From an uncultured bacterium (GTDB lineage Bacteria; Cyanobacteriota; Vampirovibrionia; Gastranaerophilales; Gastranaerophilaceae), in the NCBI GenBank assembly GCA_902761735.1, contig CACWLL010000001.1, forward strand, positions 62,001-126,000: a DNA stretch of 64,000 nt, written 5' to 3'. A program made the position numbers and the translations under genes. Below, one piece after another: positions 8,268 to 17,485 of the stretch. The number at the start of each line of letters is the position of its first letter. Position 1 is the stretch's first letter. A model generated the notes under the pieces. That model searched no databases. It saw only the letters and a program-made list of their open reading frames with translations, and was not told the DNA's origin.

Positions 8268-9858
8268 TTTCTACCCATTTACTTTCTATAGATGCAATAA
8301 TACCATCAAGCTGATTTAATGTAAATTTATTCTGATTTTCATCGGTGTTATACTTTAACGTAAAATAATATTCATATATACTACGTCTTAATATATGTTT
8401 AAGGAAATCCGCATATCTGTCTTTGTCATAATACAAACGGTACAATTTATCCGCTATATCTCTATTTTCAGAAAAATGCTCCATATAAGAACAAACAAGT
8501 AAGCGTTCCCTACGAATCTCATATTCTTCAGGATAAAAGATACTGCTAAGATATTTATTAATTAAGACATCAAAATCAAAACCTTTTGATAGGACTTCAG
8601 CATCGGCAATTTCTAAGAATGCTTCAAACTCAGAACTGTAATGAGAATCTAAAAACCAATGAGCACAAAAGTCCGCAGACAATAAGGCTTTATAATCCTT
8701 ATCGGATAAAGTTTTTTCTTTATAAACTTCAGATAAGAGTTTAACCAAATCTGTACTATCCGGTTCAATATCAGCCATTATATTTTTCCAACACACATAT
8801 TCATACGGCAACAACCAACCGGAATTTGCGGAATAAGAAATTTCTTCGCCTCTTTTTATGAGAGTAGACAATGCTTCTGCAGGTAACGGAACGTTTTTTT
8901 CATCCTTGTAGAATCGTTCAATAATTTTATCGCACTCAAATTCTGAAATATCATTAAAACCAAAGCAATCTCTTATACCCGTATAATCATTTATTACCAC
9001 AGCAACAAACTGTATTCTTGAGGTTTTGATATTTTTTCTGGAAAAAATAAGTGCTTGATTCCCGTGTCCGTCAGGATACGTTGCACAACAACGATAAGGA
9101 ACTGACGAAGACAGCAGTTCTTTATAAAACTGTATTGTATTATCAGTTCTTATCCCGCTCAATTTCAGCATTGAAAGATTTTTCTTAACCAAATTTTGTA
9201 ATGCGCCATCTAGAGAACCCACCACGCTGTTTAGAGCATGATATGCCAACTGAGAACGTGACGAGCCTAATATATTAAGTGCCTCCTTACCAATATTTGA
9301 GGCAGGAGCCGACAAAAATACCGGAATCAAAACATTTGCAAGCGCATCCTCTTTATAATCATCCGATAGTGATTTTATTAACAGCAAACGGTCTTTTTCG
9401 TTAACAGATGAAACAAAATCTAAAAAATCAATTTGAACCTCGGGATTGGCAATTGCATTTTCTAACAATTCTTTTGTATCGTGATCAACGATATCAACCT
9501 CCAATCCTGAAAGATTTTCAAAATCTTCATACTTCCAATCAGTTTCCAATTCCCTCAAATAGCTCAAGACAATAATTTTAACTTCACTAGAAGTAAGATT
9601 ATTTTTTAACACTTCCCACAATTTTGAGATTAAAGCTTCCTTTGAAACATACCTTTTTAATAAAAATCTTATTATTTTTTCCTTTGAGGTATTAGCATGA
9701 AGCAACTCCTTAAATAAAATTTTTTCAATTGTCTGCTTATCAGTTTGAGAATCCAAACGAGCAACCCTTTGCAATAGAATCTGAGGATTGTCTACATCTT
9801 TACAATCTTCAATAATACTTAGTATTTCTGCTTTAATTTCAAAGGGATTCAATTGCAT
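8260..9858 (-). CDS. hypothetical protein, HEAT-like helical N-terminus
   Basis: A 532-residue protein I do not recognise. Residues 1-240 look like repeated amphipathic helix pairs, suggestive of a HEAT-type solenoid. From about 255 onward the sequence is mixed, with a C-C-A-T-Y-P-D-G-H-G patch near 270 and a probable strand-rich segment (I-Q-F-V-A-V-V-I-N-D). The start was set at an ATG five bases after the stop of the zinc-finger gene, because the longer frame runs into that gene. No signal peptide or membrane segment. It lies between a ClpX-type zinc finger and ruvX, so a role in protein quality control or RNA maturation is possible but unproven. Confidence 0.75.
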   Translation of the reverse strand: MQLNPFEIKAEILSIIEDCKDVDNPQILLQRVARLDSQTDKQTIEKILFKELLHANTSKEKIIRFLLKRYVSKEALISKLWEVLKNNLTSSEVKIIVLSYLRELETDWKYEDFENLSGLEVDIVDHDTKELLENAIANPEVQIDFLDFVSSVNEKDRLLLIKSLSDDYKEDALANVLIPVFLSAPASNIGKEALNILGSSRSQLAYHALNSVVGSLDGALQNLVKKNLSMLKLSGIRTDNTIQFYKELLSSSVPYRCCATYPDGHGNQALIFSRKNIKTSRIQFVAVVINDYTGIRDCFGFNDISEFECDKIIERFYKDEKNVPLPAEALSTLIKRGEEISYSANSGWLLPYEYVCWKNIMADIEPDSTDLVKLLSEVYKEKTLSDKDYKALLSADFCAHWFLDSHYSSEFEAFLEIADAEVLSKGFDFDVLINKYLSSIFYPEEYEIRRERLLVCSYMEHFSENRDIADKLYRLYYDKDRYADFLKHILRRSIYEYYFTLKYNTDENQNKFTLNQLDGIIASIESKWVENV

Positions 9859-9862
9859 TTGA

Positions 9863-10126
9863 TTATTTTCTAGCCTTTCCCCAGAAAGCATCCAGAATTT
9901 GCTGAGCCTCAGCAGATGGGACTCTGTCATTTAATATCAAGTATTGAACAGCAATCATGGCACATTCTGAGCATATATTAACTCCGGGGCCCTGAACCAT
10001 TTTTAAGACCTGTGTATTTGGGCGTCCGCAAAAGCTGCAATACACCGCTTCATCAGATACAGAAGCTTCTTTATGGCTATGTTTATCTCTTTTTGCTCCT
10101 AATGCAACCACTTTATCTTTAGACAT
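9863..10126 (-). CDS. stand-alone ClpX-type C4 zinc-finger protein
   Basis: An 87-residue protein consisting of a basic leader and a ClpX zinc-binding domain: Y-C-S-F-C-G-R-P at about 29-36 and I-C-S-E-C-A about 22 residues later, with the G-P-G-V segment between, as in the N-terminus of ClpX. In ClpX this domain dimerises and binds substrates and adaptors. The AAA+ part is absent, as the reading frame ends 30 residues after the finger. It is the first gene of the operon that also encodes the triple Clp_N protein. A strong promoter lies directly upstream. Confidence 0.85.
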   Translation of the reverse strand: MSKDKVVALGAKRDKHSHKEASVSDEAVYCSFCGRPNTQVLKMVQGPGVNICSECAMIAVQYLILNDRVPSAEAQQILDAFWGKARK

Positions 10127-10170
10127 ATATATCTCCTTATAACCGAAAAACCAAATTCTTTTGTATATTT

Positions 10171-10198
10171 AGTATAACACAAAATATAATTTTAACAA
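10171..10198 (-). promoter_or_regulatory. sigma-70-type promoter of the zinc-finger/tilS operon
   Basis: Read on the minus strand: TTGTTA, a 16-base spacer, and TATACT. It sits 45-70 bases before the first gene of the operon. Confidence 0.65.
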
Positions 10199-10257
10199 CG
10201 GCGTTCACAATAACAAAGTTTTTAAATAAAATATAAAATATCATACAATTAACCGAT

Positions 10258-10286
10258 TTGACTTGAACAAAAATATATAGTAGAAT
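10258..10286 (+). promoter_or_regulatory. sigma-70-type promoter of the TPR lipoprotein-lgt operon
   Basis: TTGACT at 10258-10263, a 17-base spacer and TAGAAT at 10281-10286, placing the transcript start about 30 bases before the ATG. Confidence 0.7.
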
Positions 10287-10321
10287 TAGTGATTATTGGA
10301 GAGATTTAAGAGGGTTTATTG

Positions 10322-10918
10322 ATGAAAAAAGCATTTTTGCTTATATGTATACTGACTATTTCTGTTGTAACAACAGCATGTATAAATAACTTTGCAGTCC
10401 AAGAATTAAACAATAAGGCTATGTCATTTATGGAACAAGGTAACTATCAGGAAGCTATCGAAAGATTACGTTCCAGTATCGACCTTGACGATTCGGTATT
10501 TGAATCACATTATAACCTTGCAGTTGCTTACACAAAATCAGAAGATTACGCCAATGCAATGAAATCTTATCAAAAAGCAATTTCTTTAAAACCTGAATTT
10601 GCTGACAGTTATTACTCTTTAGCTGTTACAGAAGAAAATTTGGCTACTGATTTGAAGTCAGGATTATTAACCCTTGATGATGACGGCAATATAATTAAAA
10701 AAGAAGAGCCAAAAACAGAAGAAGAAAATGATGAAGAAGATTTTCTCACACCGGTAAAGCTTACGAAGGCAGAAGAAATTTATTATAAAGATTTATTAAC
10801 CGATGCAGTTAAGAATTACAACTTATACCTAACAAAAGGTGAAAAAATCGACGACATTGAGGAAGTGAAAAAGCATATTTCCGAATTAGAAGCAAAAATT
10901 AATCCTGTTGAAGAGTAA
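10322..10918 (+). CDS. TPR-repeat lipoprotein
   Basis: A 198-residue protein with a lipoprotein signal peptide: a short basic start, a hydrophobic stretch (AFLLICILTISVVTT), and a lipobox ending T-T-A-C. Two to three tetratricopeptide repeats follow (around 28-95, with N-Y-Q-E-A-I-E-R-L and D-Y-A-N-A-M-K-S-Y-Q-K-A-I), then an acidic low-complexity linker and a C-terminal helical part. It is probably anchored in the envelope as a scaffold. The lgt gene, which lipidates such proteins, starts two bases after its stop. I chose ATG over the TTG one codon earlier because AGAGGG is better spaced. Confidence 0.88.
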   Translation: MKKAFLLICILTISVVTTACINNFAVQELNNKAMSFMEQGNYQEAIERLRSSIDLDDSVFESHYNLAVAYTKSEDYANAMKSYQKAISLKPEFADSYYSLAVTEENLATDLKSGLLTLDDDGNIIKKEEPKTEEENDEEDFLTPVKLTKAEEIYYKDLLTDAVKNYNLYLTKGEKIDDIEEVKKHISELEAKINPVEE

Positions 10919-10920
10919 AA

Positions 10921-11709
10921 ATGATATTTAAATCTCCTGGCAGCGTTATACTTTCAATTGGGAATTTTGATATATACACATACGGTGTAATCATGGCAAT
11001 TGCGTGCCTTGTTGGGATATTTGTATCATATCTTGTATTCAAAAAGTTTTATCCCGAAGAAAACAGCAGTGACATTTGGGATTTTTCCGCAATTATACTT
11101 ATAGCAGGCATATTTGGGGCAAGATTATATTTTTGTATGCTGAATCCCATATATTACTTTAACGAACCTTTAGAAATCTTGAATTTCAGAGAAGGCGGAT
11201 TATCTATCCATGGCGGGTTAGCTGCAGGAATCGGGGCATTAATCGTAATCTGTAAAAAACGACAAATAAGTATACTAAAAATCCTGGATGCTTTTTCATG
11301 CGGAACAGCATTAGCCCAAAGTATCGGGCGCTGGGGAAATTTCTTTAATTCTGAAGCTTTCGGAGCTCCGACAAATTTACCTTGGAAACTTTTTATCCCC
11401 CCATCGAACCGTCCTATGGGAATGGAAGATATTGAATATTTTCATCCGACATTTTTATATGAAAGTTTACTTGATATAGTCGTATTCTTTGTGTTGCTAA
11501 CAATAATCAGAAAATTTAGCAAAAAATTCAACGGCTTAACCTTCTTTAGCTATCTGATATTGTATTCAACCGTAAGATTTTTTGTTGAAGGATTAAGAAT
11601 TGACAGTGCCCTGAATATTTGCGGAATACCATTTGCTCAGGTGGTATCAGCACTTCTTTTTATTACAGGCGGAATTGGCATTACCGTTATATATCTTAAA
11701 AATAAATAA
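10921..11709 (+). CDS. lgt: prolipoprotein diacylglyceryl transferase
   Basis: Inner-membrane enzyme that adds diacylglycerol to the lipobox cysteine of prolipoproteins. The Lgt signature is present: H-G-G-L-A-A-G near residue 97 and GRWGNFFNSEAFG around 138-150. The sequence has about seven membrane segments and 262 residues, normal for the family. It starts two bases after the TPR lipoprotein, probably translated from the same message. Confidence 0.96.
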   Translation: MIFKSPGSVILSIGNFDIYTYGVIMAIACLVGIFVSYLVFKKFYPEENSSDIWDFSAIILIAGIFGARLYFCMLNPIYYFNEPLEILNFREGGLSIHGGLAAGIGALIVICKKRQISILKILDAFSCGTALAQSIGRWGNFFNSEAFGAPTNLPWKLFIPPSNRPMGMEDIEYFHPTFLYESLLDIVVFFVLLTIIRKFSKKFNGLTFFSYLILYSTVRFFVEGLRIDSALNICGIPFAQVVSALLFITGGIGITVIYLKNK

Positions 11710-11718
11710 AGTCGGGTA

Positions 11719-11747
11719 GTGCAAAATATTAAAATTTAATGTATAAT
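11719..11747 (+). promoter_or_regulatory. probable glgC promoter
   Basis: TATAAT at 11742-11747 with a weak -35 (GTGCAA) 17 bases upstream, between lgt and glgC. The -10 matches consensus exactly; the -35 is poor. Confidence 0.5.
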
Positions 11748-11781
11748 TTTTATATAAATTTGGTTTCATAGGGGGAAAAAC

Positions 11782-13017
11782 ATGTCTATAGATGATGCTT
11801 TGGTTATGATACTTGCAGGCGGAGAAGGTAAACGCCTTTTACCTCTTACAAAGGACAGAGCAAAACCTGCAGTTCCGTTTGGCGGCAGATACAGAATTGT
11901 TGACTTTGTATTGAATAATTTTATTAACTCGGGATTTTTCAAGATAAAAGTTCTTACACAATACAAGTCTGATTCTTTAAACAAGCACATAACCAGAGGT
12001 TGGGCATTATCGCCGTTTCTCAATCAATATGTTGACTTAGCCCCAGCACAAATGAGAACAGGACAAGATTGGTACAAGGGAACTGCGGATGCAATTTTCC
12101 AAAACATCTTTCATATACACGATGAAGACCCTGACTATGTTTGCATTTTCGGAGGAGACCATATATATAAAATGGATGTTTCTCAAATGTTGGATTATCA
12201 CAAAGAACGTAATGCGGATTTAACAATTTCTGCAATCCCAATTCCGATAGAAGAAGCTTCTGAATTTGGAATCATAGAGGTAGATGACAACTGGAAACTG
12301 ATAAATTTTGTAGAAAAGCCTGAGGATAAACCAAAATCCATACCGGGCAACCCGAATATGTGTTTAGCATCAATGGGTAATTATATATTTGATAAAAATA
12401 TTCTTGTAGATGCAATTACAAGGGATGCTCAAATAGAAACATCAAACCACGATTTTGGGAAAAACGTCATACCGATGCTCTTGCGTGAAGAAAAAAATAT
12501 TTATATTTATAACTTTGCAGACAATGCCTTCCCCGGTATCTCTGAAGCTGAACGCGGATATTGGAGAGATGTAGGGAGTATTGACGCCTATTGGCAAGCT
12601 AATATGGATTTACTTTCAGCGAACCCTGAATTAAACCTGTATTCAAAGGATTGGCCGCTCAGAACATTTAACTACAACTACCCGCCGGCAAAATTTATAT
12701 GGCAGGAGGGCGACCGTGTCGGGATGGCAACTAATTCAATGGTTTCTGAAGGTTGTATTGTATCAGGCGGAAGTATTTCACGCTGTGTACTTTCTCCAAA
12801 AGTCAGAATAAACAGTTATTCGCAAGTTTATGAGAGCATATTAATGGAGAACGTTGAGGTGGGCAGATACTCAAAGATACGTCGTGCAATTATAGACAAA
12901 AATGTTATAATACCGCCAAATACCAGAATAGGTTTTGATAGAGATGAAGATGAACGCAGAGGCTTTCATGTTTCTGCAGGCGGCGTAACAGTAGTTCCAA
13001 AAGGTGCAATTTTATAA
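11782..13017 (+). CDS. glgC: glucose-1-phosphate adenylyltransferase
   Basis: Makes ADP-glucose for glycogen synthesis. The N-terminal nucleotidyltransferase domain has [13 protein letters not shown] and the [11 protein letters not shown] segment (residues about 11-38), G-G-D-H-I-Y-K-M-D near 128-136 and E-K-P around 178. A left-handed beta-helix C-terminal domain follows. The 411-residue length fits. Glycogen storage agrees with a fermentative lifestyle. GGGGG precedes the ATG. Confidence 0.96.
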   Translation: MSIDDALVMILAGGEGKRLLPLTKDRAKPAVPFGGRYRIVDFVLNNFINSGFFKIKVLTQYKSDSLNKHITRGWALSPFLNQYVDLAPAQMRTGQDWYKGTADAIFQNIFHIHDEDPDYVCIFGGDHIYKMDVSQMLDYHKERNADLTISAIPIPIEEASEFGIIEVDDNWKLINFVEKPEDKPKSIPGNPNMCLASMGNYIFDKNILVDAITRDAQIETSNHDFGKNVIPMLLREEKNIYIYNFADNAFPGISEAERGYWRDVGSIDAYWQANMDLLSANPELNLYSKDWPLRTFNYNYPPAKFIWQEGDRVGMATNSMVSEGCIVSGGSISRCVLSPKVRINSYSQVYESILMENVEVGRYSKIRRAIIDKNVIIPPNTRIGFDRDEDERRGFHVSAGGVTVVPKGAIL

Positions 13018-13093
13018 TTGTTTATATCTATTTTTGCTGATAGCCTGTATATACAATTGCAATTAGTTAAATAACAGGATAAAATTGTTTATC

Positions 13094-14089
13094 ATGAGTG
13101 ATGCTCTTATAAAAATAAAAAATTTGTTTGTTGAATATACTTCTCAAAAAGGTATTTCCGGAGATAAGCAAACTATACATGCGGTAAACGGAGTAACTCT
13201 TGAAATATTCAAGGGTGAAATATTAGCCGTTGCAGGAGAATCAGGCTGCGGCAAATCCACTCTTGCAAAAGCCATTTTACACTTGGAAAAATCAAAATCC
13301 GGCTCGATATTGTACAACGACAAAGATGTACTAAAAATGGATAAAAAACAATTAAAAGAATACCGCAAATCCGCACAAATGATTTTTCAAAACCCGTATT
13401 CAAGCTTAAATCCGAAGATGAAAATTATAGACACTCTAAAAGAACCGCTTGATATAAATACTGACCTGCCTGATTTTGAAAAATTTAACATTATAAAAGA
13501 AAAAGTCGAAAAAACAGGCTTAGATATTAATTCTTTAAATCAATATCCGCACGAATTTTCAGGCGGGCAAAGGCAAAGAATAGCCATAGCAAGAGCCTTG
13601 GTTCTCAATCCGGGATTCATTCTTGCAGATGAGCCCGTAAGTGCATTAGATGTCAGCATTCAGGCACAAATTCTCAATTTACTAAAGACATTAAAAAGAG
13701 ATTTTAATTTAACTTTTATGCTGATAACACACGATATAAGCGTAATAAAATATCTGGCGGACAGAGTTGCTATTATGTATCTTGGAGAAATAGTAGAAAT
13801 AGGCTCTAAATCACAGATTTTTATTAATCCTAAACATCCGTATACAAAAGCATTATTAAGTGCAGCTCCACATATAGACGGAGAAAAGTCCGAACGAATA
13901 CTTCTAAACGGGGATTTACCTTCTCCTTCAAAATTGCCATCCGGATGTAAATTTCATACTCGTTGCCCTTATTGCATGGATGTTTGCACAAAGGCAAGTC
14001 CTGAAGACATAACTATCAATGAAGGGCATCTCGTAAAATGCTTTTTATACTTAAATAAAGCAGAAAGTTGTACTGCACCAAACACATAA
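13094..14089 (+). CDS. oligopeptide ABC transporter ATP-binding protein (OppF/DppF type)
   Basis: ATPase subunit of a peptide/nickel-type importer. Walker A GESGCGKST is at residues 48-56, the signature S-G-G-Q-R-Q-R around 153-159, Walker B with L-A-D-E-P-V-S-A-L-D close after. The C-terminal oligopeptide/dipeptide domain with L-P-S-G-C-K-F-H-T-R-C-P-Y-C is present, which separates it from other ABC classes. No permease or binding-protein gene is adjacent, so the partners must lie elsewhere. The ATG is used in place of an upstream in-frame TTG; neither has a strong ribosome site. Confidence 0.88.
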   Translation: MSDALIKIKNLFVEYTSQKGISGDKQTIHAVNGVTLEIFKGEILAVAGESGCGKSTLAKAILHLEKSKSGSILYNDKDVLKMDKKQLKEYRKSAQMIFQNPYSSLNPKMKIIDTLKEPLDINTDLPDFEKFNIIKEKVEKTGLDINSLNQYPHEFSGGQRQRIAIARALVLNPGFILADEPVSALDVSIQAQILNLLKTLKRDFNLTFMLITHDISVIKYLADRVAIMYLGEIVEIGSKSQIFINPKHPYTKALLSAAPHIDGEKSERILLNGDLPSPSKLPSGCKFHTRCPYCMDVCTKASPEDITINEGHLVKCFLYLNKAESCTAPNT

Positions 14090-14109
14090 CTTTGTGGTAG
14101 AATAAAACT

Positions 14110-14562
14110 ATGGATAAAAAGGTAATTACAACTAACAGAAAAGCTTTTCATGACTTCTTAATTTTCGATAAATATGAAGCCGGAATTGTTCTGACCGGAA
14201 CAGAAATTAAATCTGTAAGAAAAGCCGCGATAAACTTAAAAGACAGTTTTTGTAAAATTGAAGATAACGAAATTTATTTATATAATTGCCACATTTCACC
14301 GTATGAACAAGGCAACAGGTTTAATCATGAAGCCGAACGTACAAGAAAACTCCTTTTAACCCAAAAAGAGATTTTAAAAATTCAAAATAAAGTTAAGCAA
14401 GACGGATACACAATAGTTCCCCTTGAAGTGTACATACTAAAAGGTTTTGCAAAAATGCAAATTGGTTTAGCAAAAGGTAAAAAACTTCACGATAAACGAG
14501 ATGCTATGGCTAAAAAAGACCAACAAAGAGAAATGGATAGAGCCTCAAAGATTTCATGGTAA
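14110..14562 (+). CDS. smpB: SsrA-binding protein SmpB
   Basis: Partner of tmRNA in rescue of stalled ribosomes. The start (NRKAFHDFLIFDKYEAGIVL, then T-G-T-E-I-K-S-V-R) and the central H-I-S-P-Y motif are diagnostic, as is the basic C-terminal tail (A-K-G-K-K-L-H-D-K-R). The 150-residue length is normal. Twenty bases follow the preceding ABC gene. No tmRNA gene was found in the window. Confidence 0.96.
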   Translation: MDKKVITTNRKAFHDFLIFDKYEAGIVLTGTEIKSVRKAAINLKDSFCKIEDNEIYLYNCHISPYEQGNRFNHEAERTRKLLLTQKEILKIQNKVKQDGYTIVPLEVYILKGFAKMQIGLAKGKKLHDKRDAMAKKDQQREMDRASKISW

Positions 14563-14712
14563 TTATATTATCCAACCTGTCGGAATAGCCGTCTAACACA
14601 ATATACAGGCAAATTTTATTTTGTAAACTTTACAAAATAAACACAAAAATTTGCAAAGGATTAATGTTTGATATATGATATCATAGTAATAGGATTTTTA
14701 GGGATATATTAT

Positions 14713-15576
14713 ATGACTATACAAGATTGGTTTGAAAAACGTAAAGAGGCTCAAATTCAACGCAGAGCTTTAGAAGCACGAGTAGAATCAGATACGGACC
14801 CTGCTTTATGGACAAAATGTGTTCACTGCGATGCCCAAATTCTAAAAGAGGATTTGGATAATAATGATATGGTTTGTCCTCTATGTGATTACCACTACAG
14901 AATAAATGCCAAAAGACGTATTCAACAATTATTTGATGAAAACTCTTTTGAAGAATTGTTTGCTGACGTAAAGCCAACAGATCCTTTAGAATTCGTGGAT
15001 ACTGAATCATATAAGGACAGATTACAAAGAGCAAAAGATAAAACGAATCTTGATGACGCTGTATTAACCGGTATTGCCAAAATTGAAGGCCATAAAATTG
15101 CAGTTGCAATTATGGACTTTGATTTTATGGGCGGTTCTATGGGAAGCGTTGTAGGAGAAAAAGTTACAAGACTAATGGAAAAAGCAATAGAATTAAGACT
15201 TCCTGTTTTAGCTATTACTTCTTCCGGCGGAGCAAGAATGCAGGAAAGTGCATTAAGCTTAATGCAAATGGCAAAAACTTCTTGTGCCGTTTCCAGATTG
15301 GATGATGAAGGAATTTTATATGTAAACCTTATTACCGAGCCTACATTTGGCGGCGTAACCGCAAGCTTTGGGACATTAGGTGATATTATCGTTGCAGAAC
15401 AAGGTGCAAGAGTCGGGTTTGCAGGCAGACGTGTAATAGAACAAACCATTCGACAAAAATTACCATCAGATTTCCAAACTGCTGAATATTTGCTTAAATA
15501 CGGACAAGTGGATGTTGTTTCAAATCGTAAGGATTTGAGAGATACTCTTGCTAATATTTTTGCAATGCATGAATAA
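14713..15576 (+). CDS. accD: acetyl-CoA carboxylase carboxyltransferase beta subunit
   Basis: Carboxyltransferase half of acetyl-CoA carboxylase in fatty-acid synthesis. The N-terminal C4 zinc finger is at C36, C39, C55 and C58. The crotonase-like core follows, with S-S-G-G-A-R-M-Q-E and F-G-G-V-T-A-S-F motifs. The internal ATG was chosen because AGGGA lies eight bases before it, and the 15-residue upstream extension of the longer frame begins with TTG and lacks a site. The product is 287 residues, typical length. It is directly followed by accA, its obligate partner. Confidence 0.95.
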   Translation: MTIQDWFEKRKEAQIQRRALEARVESDTDPALWTKCVHCDAQILKEDLDNNDMVCPLCDYHYRINAKRRIQQLFDENSFEELFADVKPTDPLEFVDTESYKDRLQRAKDKTNLDDAVLTGIAKIEGHKIAVAIMDFDFMGGSMGSVVGEKVTRLMEKAIELRLPVLAITSSGGARMQESALSLMQMAKTSCAVSRLDDEGILYVNLITEPTFGGVTASFGTLGDIIVAEQGARVGFAGRRVIEQTIRQKLPSDFQTAEYLLKYGQVDVVSNRKDLRDTLANIFAMHE

Positions 15577-15596
15577 TTTATCGGAGACAAAACAAA

Positions 15597-16553
15597 ATGG
15601 CAATAATATTGGATTTCGAAAAACCTATTGTAGAAATAGAAAAAAAGATTGAGGAATTAAAAAAAATGAGTGCAGAATCTGGAATTGACTACTCTAAACA
15701 AATAGACAGTTTTATGGAAATGGCAGAAGCTCATAAAGAACAGCTATACGGAGGCTTAACTCCTGCTCAGAAATTGCAAATAGCAAGACATCCCGAACGC
15801 CCAAACTTCTTGGATTTTGTAGACGGGATATGTACTGATTTTATAGAACTTCACGGGGACAGGCAAGGCATGGATGACCGAGCTATTATAGGCGGGCTGG
15901 CAAAACTTAATGGCAGAACCGTTATGATAATCGGTACAATGAAAGGCAAATCCACTAAAGAAAATTTAGAATATAATTTTGGGATGCCGCAACCTCAAGG
16001 GTATAGAAAAGCTTTAAGATTAATGAAACATGCCGACAAATTTAATATGCCGATAATCACACTGATTGACACTCCGGGGGCATATCCGGGCATAAGTGCA
16101 GAAGAAACCGGACAGGGGGTTGCTATTGCAACAAACCTTAGAGATATGGCAAAACTAAAAGTTCCGGTTATCGCAATAATTACCGGTGAGGGATGCTCCG
16201 GTGGTGCATTGGGACTTGCTGTCGCAGATAGAGTTTATCTGCTGGAACACGCTTACTATACTGTTATTTCTCCTGAAGGTTGTGCATCAATTTTATGGAG
16301 AGATGCGGCAAAAGCACCTGAAGCTGCAGAAGCATTAAAAATTACGGCTCCTGATTTATTAAAATTCGGTATTATTGACGGGGCAATAAAAGAACCTGTC
16401 GGCGGGGCACATCATGATTATGCTCTTATGTGTGAAGAAATGAAGTCTACGATTGAAAAAGCACTTGATGAACTTTCACTTCTTTCTCCGGAAGAATTGA
16501 AAACTCATCGTTACGAAAAATTCCGTAAAATGGGAAAATATATTGAAGGCTAA
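15597..16553 (+). CDS. accA: acetyl-CoA carboxylase carboxyltransferase alpha subunit
   Basis: Partner of AccD in the carboxyltransferase. Motifs include the L-T-P-A-Q-K-L-Q-I-A-R-H-P segment near residue 56, D-T-P-G-A-Y-P-G near 165 and G-E-G-C-S-G-G-A-L around 200. The 318-residue length is the usual one. GGAGA precedes the ATG and the gap to accD is 20 bases, so accD-accA form one unit, as in many bacteria outside the Enterobacteria. Confidence 0.96.
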   Translation: MAIILDFEKPIVEIEKKIEELKKMSAESGIDYSKQIDSFMEMAEAHKEQLYGGLTPAQKLQIARHPERPNFLDFVDGICTDFIELHGDRQGMDDRAIIGGLAKLNGRTVMIIGTMKGKSTKENLEYNFGMPQPQGYRKALRLMKHADKFNMPIITLIDTPGAYPGISAEETGQGVAIATNLRDMAKLKVPVIAIITGEGCSGGALGLAVADRVYLLEHAYYTVISPEGCASILWRDAAKAPEAAEALKITAPDLLKFGIIDGAIKEPVGGAHHDYALMCEEMKSTIEKALDELSLLSPEELKTHRYEKFRKMGKYIEG

Positions 16554-16575
16554 TATATTTCACAGTTGAGGCTTT

Positions 16576-17472
16576 ATGTATTCAGATAAATATTACGAAC
16601 TACAGTTAAAAATAAATCCTGAAATGGAAGATATTATAACGGATATTTGCTTTGATGTGTTTCCATGTGAAGGGGTTGTTTTGGCGGAAGAAACATATAA
16701 GGATTTAGAAATGGTTTCCACAACAGAAGGAACCTTGAGGATTTTTTTGACTGACGACACAGATGTTGAATCGATTTTACGTCAACAGAGATTGCTTCTT
16801 ACTGAACGTGGCTTTAGTGACAGCGATTTAGGCAGTTGGGAATATACTTATGTTCAAAAGAACAATGAAGACTGGTCAAAAAAATGGAAAGAAAAATGGG
16901 ATGTAACCCATGTAAGTAATAATATTACCGTTGTTCCTGATTGGTTAGAATATACTCCAAAGTCAAAAGATGAAATTATAATACGGATGGAACCGGGATG
17001 TGCATTTGGCACAGGGACACACCAAACCACGCAAATCTGCATGACAGGAATGGAAAAATATCTGCAAAAGGGCATGACAGCTGCCGATATTGGAATGGGG
17101 TCAGGGATATTATCAATTTGTGCAATGAAAATGGGAGCTAAATCAGCTTTCGGTTGCGATATTGATGAATCTGTTATTGAGGTTGCAAGAGGGAATGCTC
17201 AAAAAAACAATGTGCATTGCACATTTGAACTTTGCACCGTTGACAAGATAAATAAAAAATTTGACTTTGTAATGGCCAATATTCTTCATAATGTTCTTGA
17301 TGAAATCATGCACGATTTGAAGAATCTTATAAATAAAGACGGCTATTTAGTGTTAAGCGGAATATTGCAAGAAAAATCATCAATAGTTTTATCTGCAATA
17401 AGTCGGGAAAAACTCAATATAATTAAAGAAATACATCAGGATCAATGGGTCGGATATGTTGTGACTTTATAA
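16576..17472 (+). CDS. prmA: ribosomal protein L11 methyltransferase
   Basis: SAM-dependent methyltransferase that trimethylates lysines of L11. The family motif G-T-G-T-H-Q-T-T is at about 141-148, motif I as A-D-I-G-M-G-S-G-I-L about 30 residues later, and N-I-L-H-N-V near 235 (usually N-I-L-A). The 298-residue length is normal. It follows accA by 22 bases and is probably in the same operon. Confidence 0.93.
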   Translation: MYSDKYYELQLKINPEMEDIITDICFDVFPCEGVVLAEETYKDLEMVSTTEGTLRIFLTDDTDVESILRQQRLLLTERGFSDSDLGSWEYTYVQKNNEDWSKKWKEKWDVTHVSNNITVVPDWLEYTPKSKDEIIIRMEPGCAFGTGTHQTTQICMTGMEKYLQKGMTAADIGMGSGILSICAMKMGAKSAFGCDIDESVIEVARGNAQKNNVHCTFELCTVDKINKKFDFVMANILHNVLDEIMHDLKNLINKDGYLVLSGILQEKSSIVLSAISREKLNIIKEIHQDQWVGYVVTL

Positions 17473-17485
17473 TTGAAGGAATATT

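Noticed and set aside
14922-15590. 222-residue minus-strand reading frame
   Set aside because: Antisense shadow of accD, whose zinc finger and core motifs are intact on the plus strand.
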